Origin: Prevotella sp. | Lineage (GTDB): Bacteria; Bacteroidota; Bacteroidia; Bacteroidales; Bacteroidaceae | Length of the DNA stretch: 7,750 nucleotides | Assembly: GCA_017541365.1 (NCBI GenBank) | Contig: JAFXZF010000067.1 | Location: forward strand, 1-7,750 | Direction: 5' to 3' | Part shown: positions 5,626-7,750 of the stretch, piece after piece | Layout: each line of letters begins with the position of its first letter | Position numbering within the stretch: position 1 is the stretch's first letter | Notes under the pieces: model-generated | What the model was told of the DNA's origin: nothing | The model's input: only the letters and a program-made list of their open reading frames with translations | Databases searched by the model: none | Position numbers and translations under genes: made by a program

Positions 5626-7317
5626 ACCAATCTCCTCCACTGCCCGCTTCACCTGCGTGTCTTCCCTCAGCATGCACGCTATCTTACCCCTTTGGTAGTA
5701 GTATGCCGTGATGATCTCCTGTTCCAGCATGTGCGTTATCATCTCGCGGTTGTTGTCCAGTTCACGTTCCAGGTTATGCTGCAGTTTCTTTTCCAGTGCA
5801 TCAAACTCACCCTTCGCTTCATCGTAGTAGCCCTCAAACTTTGCTATCTCTACGAGTTTGTCATACACCTTGCTCGTCTCGCGGTCATACTTGAAGCCAC
5901 TCTCCATCACCCTTCTCTTGAAGTCGGCGTAGTCGCTCTCCGTGATGTGAAACTCCTCCACTGGTGCTATCCTCTCATGACTGTTCACGTAGTCCGTCAC
6001 GTAGTAGTGCACCACCTCCGTAGAGTCCAGCGCCCCACGGAAGAGGTACATCGTCAGGTTGGTCATCGTGTCGGGCTTCACCTCTATGTCGGGCATTATG
6101 CCGCCGCCGTCGCGCACCGTCCTGCCCTTGCGGGTCTTAAACTCCCTCGTCAGCGAGTCAGGTATATGCTCCCTGTATCCCCCTCCCGTATGTTTGTAGT
6201 TTACGGCCTGTATGCATCTGCCGCTCGGTATGTAGTATTTCGATACGGTGAGTTTCAGCGACCCGTCATGTGGCAGGTCGACCGTCTGCTGCACCAGTCC
6301 CTTGCCGTACGTCCTCGTGCCCATTATCACTGCCCTGTCGAGGTCCTGCAGCGACCCCGCCGTTATCTCGCTTGCCGATGCCGAACTCTCGTTTACCAGC
6401 ACCACTATGGGCATCACCGTGTCGAGCGGTTCCTGTTCCGTCACGTACACCTTGTTGGAGCGTTTCAGTTTGCCCTTTGTCGTCACCAGCGTCGTACCCT
6501 TCGGCACAAACATACCCGTTATCTTTATCGCCTCCTGCAGTGCACCACCTCCGTTGCCTCTCAGGTCAAACACCAGTCCCTTCATGCCCTTACTGCGCAT
6601 GTCTATCAGTGCACGGCGCACATCCCTCGAGCAGTCCTCCGTAAACTGTGTCAGCACCACGTAGCCCACGCTGTCATTCACCATGCCGTAGTACGGCACG
6701 CTGGGCAGCTGTATCGCCCTTCGCGTTATCTTTATCTTCAGCGTCTCCCCCTTTGCCTTTGAACTCCCTTGAACCTTTGAACTCCTTTGAACCAGCGAAG
6801 CGTCTTGAACTCCTTGAACCCTCTTGACCTTCAAGAGGAACGTCGTCCCAGGCTCACCCCTCAGATGGCTGCTCACGTATGCCACCTCTCTGTCCACCAT
6901 CGACGTATCGTCCACGGCGAGTATCACGTCGCCCTTGCGCAGTCCCGCCTCCGCGGCAGGCATACCCTCGTACAGCTCGTCTATCACCACCTGTCCCGTC
7001 CTGAGGTCTTTCTTTATCAGCGCCCCTATGCCCGCATACTTACCCGTCAGCATCTGTTTCAGGTTCTTCATGTCGCTCGCAGGGTAATACTCCGTGTAGG
7101 GGTCCAGCGAGTGCAGCATGGCATTGATGCCATAGCCCACCGTCTCGTCAGCATCCAGAGTATCCACATACATCATGTCGAGACTCTTGTATATAGCAGA
7201 AAACGTCTCCAGGTTTCTCGCCACCGCAAAGTTGTGGTTCTTCTCCTCACCATGCGCCACGGCCGCAAGCGCCATCAGCACCGCCACCATGCATATATAT
7301 CTTATCTTTCTCATCAT
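5605..7317 (-). CDS. Periplasmic S41 family C-terminal processing protease with PDZ domain
   Basis: The protein is 570 residues from the ATG at 7317 (a second ATG follows at 7314). This start gives a clean signal peptide: MMRKIRY, a hydrophobic stretch, then a likely signal peptidase I site after AVAHG (residue 23). No lipobox is seen. A PDZ domain covers ~92-200. The S41 core includes FDLRGNGGG (~250-258) and the Ser-Lys dyad: Ser314 in SASASE and Lys339 in YGKGLVQQ, 25 residues apart as in E. coli Prc. Ctp proteases cut exported or envelope proteins near their C-termini. An insertion at ~167-190 (VQGVQDASLVQ...), in the PDZ domain between LLKVKR and ETLKIKITR, is encoded by GTTCAAG-type repeats. 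The last residues and the stop lie in a 7-bp repeat. It is the first gene of the minus-strand cluster, with a -7 element just upstream. Confidence 0.94.
   Translation of the reverse strand: MMRKIRYICMVAVLMALAAVAHGEEKNHNFAVARNLETFSAIYKSLDMMYVDTLDADETVGYGINAMLHSLDPYTEYYPASDMKNLKQMLTGKYAGIGALIKKDLRTGQVVIDELYEGMPAAEAGLRKGDVILAVDDTSMVDREVAYVSSHLRGEPGTTFLLKVKRVQGVQDASLVQRSSKVQGSSKAKGETLKIKITRRAIQLPSVPYYGMVNDSVGYVVLTQFTEDCSRDVRRALIDMRSKGMKGLVFDLRGNGGGALQEAIKITGMFVPKGTTLVTTKGKLKRSNKVYVTEQEPLDTVMPIVVLVNESSASASEITAGSLQDLDRAVIMGTRTYGKGLVQQTVDLPHDGSLKLTVSKYYIPSGRCIQAVNYKHTGGGYREHIPDSLTREFKTRKGRTVRDGGGIMPDIEVKPDTMTNLTMYLFRGALDSTEVVHYYVTDYVNSHERIAPVEEFHITESDYADFKRRVMESGFKYDRETSKVYDKLVEIAKFEGYYDEAKGEFDALEKKLQHNLERELDNNREMITHMLEQEIITAYYYQRGKIACMLREDTQVKRAVEEIGKLIIEN
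6751..6837 (-). repeat. In-frame GTTCAAG-type repeat tract within the PDZ domain of the S41 protease
   Basis: Plus-strand TTGAAC motifs recur at irregular spacings of about 9-17 bp, with a GCGAAGC mini-palindrome between them. The tract ends in a perfect inverted repeat CTCTTGA-CCT-TCAAGAG (6821-6837). About 24 residues result. This is the same motif class as in the WbqC and helicase tracts but lacks the 6-bp array. Confidence 0.8.
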
Positions 7318-7318
7318 T

Positions 7319-7346
7319 TCAACTGTCAATTATCAATTATCAATTG
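7319..7346. repeat. 7-bp tandem repeat forming the leader of the S41 protease gene
   Basis: Four 7-bp units (TCAACTG, TCAATTA, TCAATTA, TCAATTG) start at 7319, 7326, 7333 and 7340. They end one base from the ATG at 7317. With the -7 element at 7351-7358, nearly the whole 5' untranslated region would be repeat DNA. No Shine-Dalgarno site is seen. Confidence 0.88.
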
Positions 7347-7350
7347 ATTA

Positions 7351-7384
7351 CAAAAGTACATATTTTATTCTTAACAGCCACACC
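7351..7384 (-). promoter_or_regulatory. Bacteroidales-type promoter for the S41 protease gene cluster
   Basis: On the minus strand TACTTTTG (7358-7351) matches the Bacteroidales -7 consensus TAnnTTTG exactly. About 19 bases upstream lies TGTGG, a weak -33 candidate rather than TTTG. The predicted transcript start is about 7344, roughly 27 bases before the ATG. Confidence 0.6.
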
Positions 7385-7449
7385 GCCCCCACTTTTTTTA
7401 TTATTATTTCAAGTCTATTGTTAAAAAATACAAAATATAGAATAATTAT

Positions 7450-7477
7450 GAATTGCGAATTGTGAACTGTGAATTAT
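7450..7477. repeat. 7-bp tandem repeat upstream of tRNA-Asn
   Basis: Units GAATTGC, GAATTGT, GAACTGT and GAATTAT start at 7450, 7457, 7464 and 7471. They overlap the -33 region of the tRNA promoter. The orientation matches the array at 3115-3151. Confidence 0.88.
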
Positions 7478-7491
7478 TTTTCGTACCTTTG
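7460..7491 (+). promoter_or_regulatory. Promoter of tRNA-Asn
   Basis: TACCTTTG at 7484-7491 matches the -7 consensus TAnnTTTG. TTG at 7460-7462 lies 21 bases upstream, fitting a -33 element. The -33 bases belong to the second unit of the 7-bp repeat. The tRNA begins 33 bases after the -7 element. Confidence 0.7.
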
Positions 7492-7523
7492 CACTCGCTT
7501 TTGAGACATAAGGCACACATCTT

Positions 7524-7597
7524 GCTTCCTTAGCTCAGTTGGTTAGAGCATCTGACTGTTAATCAGGGGGTCCTTGGTTCAAGCCCAAGAGGGAGCG
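7524..7597 (+). tRNA. tRNA-Asn (anticodon GTT)
   Basis: A complete 74-base cloverleaf. The acceptor stem is GCTTCCT with AGGGAGC (7 pairs, one G-T) and a G discriminator. The D arm is GCTC...GAGC, the anticodon stem is TCTGA/TCAGG, and the loop CTGTTAA places GTT at positions 34-36. The T stem CTTGG/CCAAG encloses the loop TTCAAGC. CCA is not encoded; GCGC follows. It reads AAC and AAU codons. Confidence 0.96.
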
Positions 7598-7608
7598 CGC
7601 TGAAAATC

Positions 7609-7640
7609 AAGCACTTACGAGAAATCGCAAGTGCTTTTTT
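7609..7640 (+). terminator. Intrinsic terminator after tRNA-Asn
   Basis: AAGCACTT (7609-7616) pairs with AAGTGCTT (7629-7636). An inner CGA-GAAA-TCG stem follows one mismatch, and the run of T continues to 7640. It starts 12 bases after the tRNA. Confidence 0.92.
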
Positions 7641-7646
7641 CTTCTA

Positions 7647-7668
7647 TTTGCGAACGATTTGCGAACGA
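7647..7668. repeat. 11-bp tandem direct repeat downstream of the tRNA terminator
   Basis: TTTGCGAACGA occurs twice back to back (7647-7657 and 7658-7668). The remaining sequence to 7750 is A/T-rich with no convincing gene; an ATGAAA at 7745 could begin a gene but is cut by the window edge. Repeats just after a tRNA can mark a recombinase site, but no integrase is visible here. Confidence 0.75.
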
Positions 7669-7750
7669 TAAGTAAATATAAAAACATATAAATAAGGTGT
7701 ATTAGAATGCGTGATAGCCGTAGATTGATGAATATTTATTTCTTATGAAA

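Noticed and set aside
7317..7329. TTG at 7329 as the S41 start
   Set aside because: ATG at 7317 gives a standard signal peptide, and the extra four codons come from the 7-bp repeat leader.

Overview
The window looks like chromosomal DNA of a Bacteroidales bacterium, probably of the Prevotella group. Evidence: promoter elements of the TAnnTTTG type, a DEAD-box helicase with a DbpA-like RNA-binding domain, a WbqC-family protein, sparse Shine-Dalgarno sites, and A/T-rich short repeats around genes. The genus is inferred, not proven.

Layout: 1-387 (+) is the 3' end of a CPBP-family membrane protease gene. A bidirectional terminator at 403-438 separates it from four genes on the minus strand. In transcription order these are a periplasmic S41 C-terminal processing protease (7317-5605), ribonuclease R (5473-3152), a DEAD-box RNA helicase (3101-1152) and a WbqC-family protein (1095-427, true start probably upstream). 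RNase R and the helicase are 50 bp apart and fit together functionally in structured-RNA unwinding and decay. The S41 gene has its own -7 promoter element at 7351-7358. Diverging from it on the plus strand is a tRNA-Asn (7524-7597) with a promoter and a strong terminator. The last ~80 bases hold an 11-bp tandem repeat and no visible gene.

The striking feature is short-period repeat DNA that sits both between and inside genes. Four classes are visible: (1) 7-bp repeats (TCAAYTN or GAAYTGT) in non-coding DNA and in two coding regions; (2) 6-bp repeats (GTTAWS, or NNGAAC) in three coding regions; (3) GTTCAAG motifs interspersed with tiny stem-loops in three coding regions; (4) an intergenic array of five tiny stem-loops separated by TACGATACG. 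Every one of the five protein genes carries at least one in-frame tract without a stop codon. Each tract lies between conserved family motifs, apparently in a surface loop or linker: before the second motif in CPBP, after the catalytic Asp cluster in RNase R, between the Q motif and Walker A in the helicase, in the PDZ domain of the S41 protease, and at two sites in WbqC. The WbqC and helicase tracts share two near-identical blocks, so they belong to one dispersed family. This looks like an in-frame-tolerated repeat family, and it is the observation most worth following up. What makes and spreads it cannot be told from this window.
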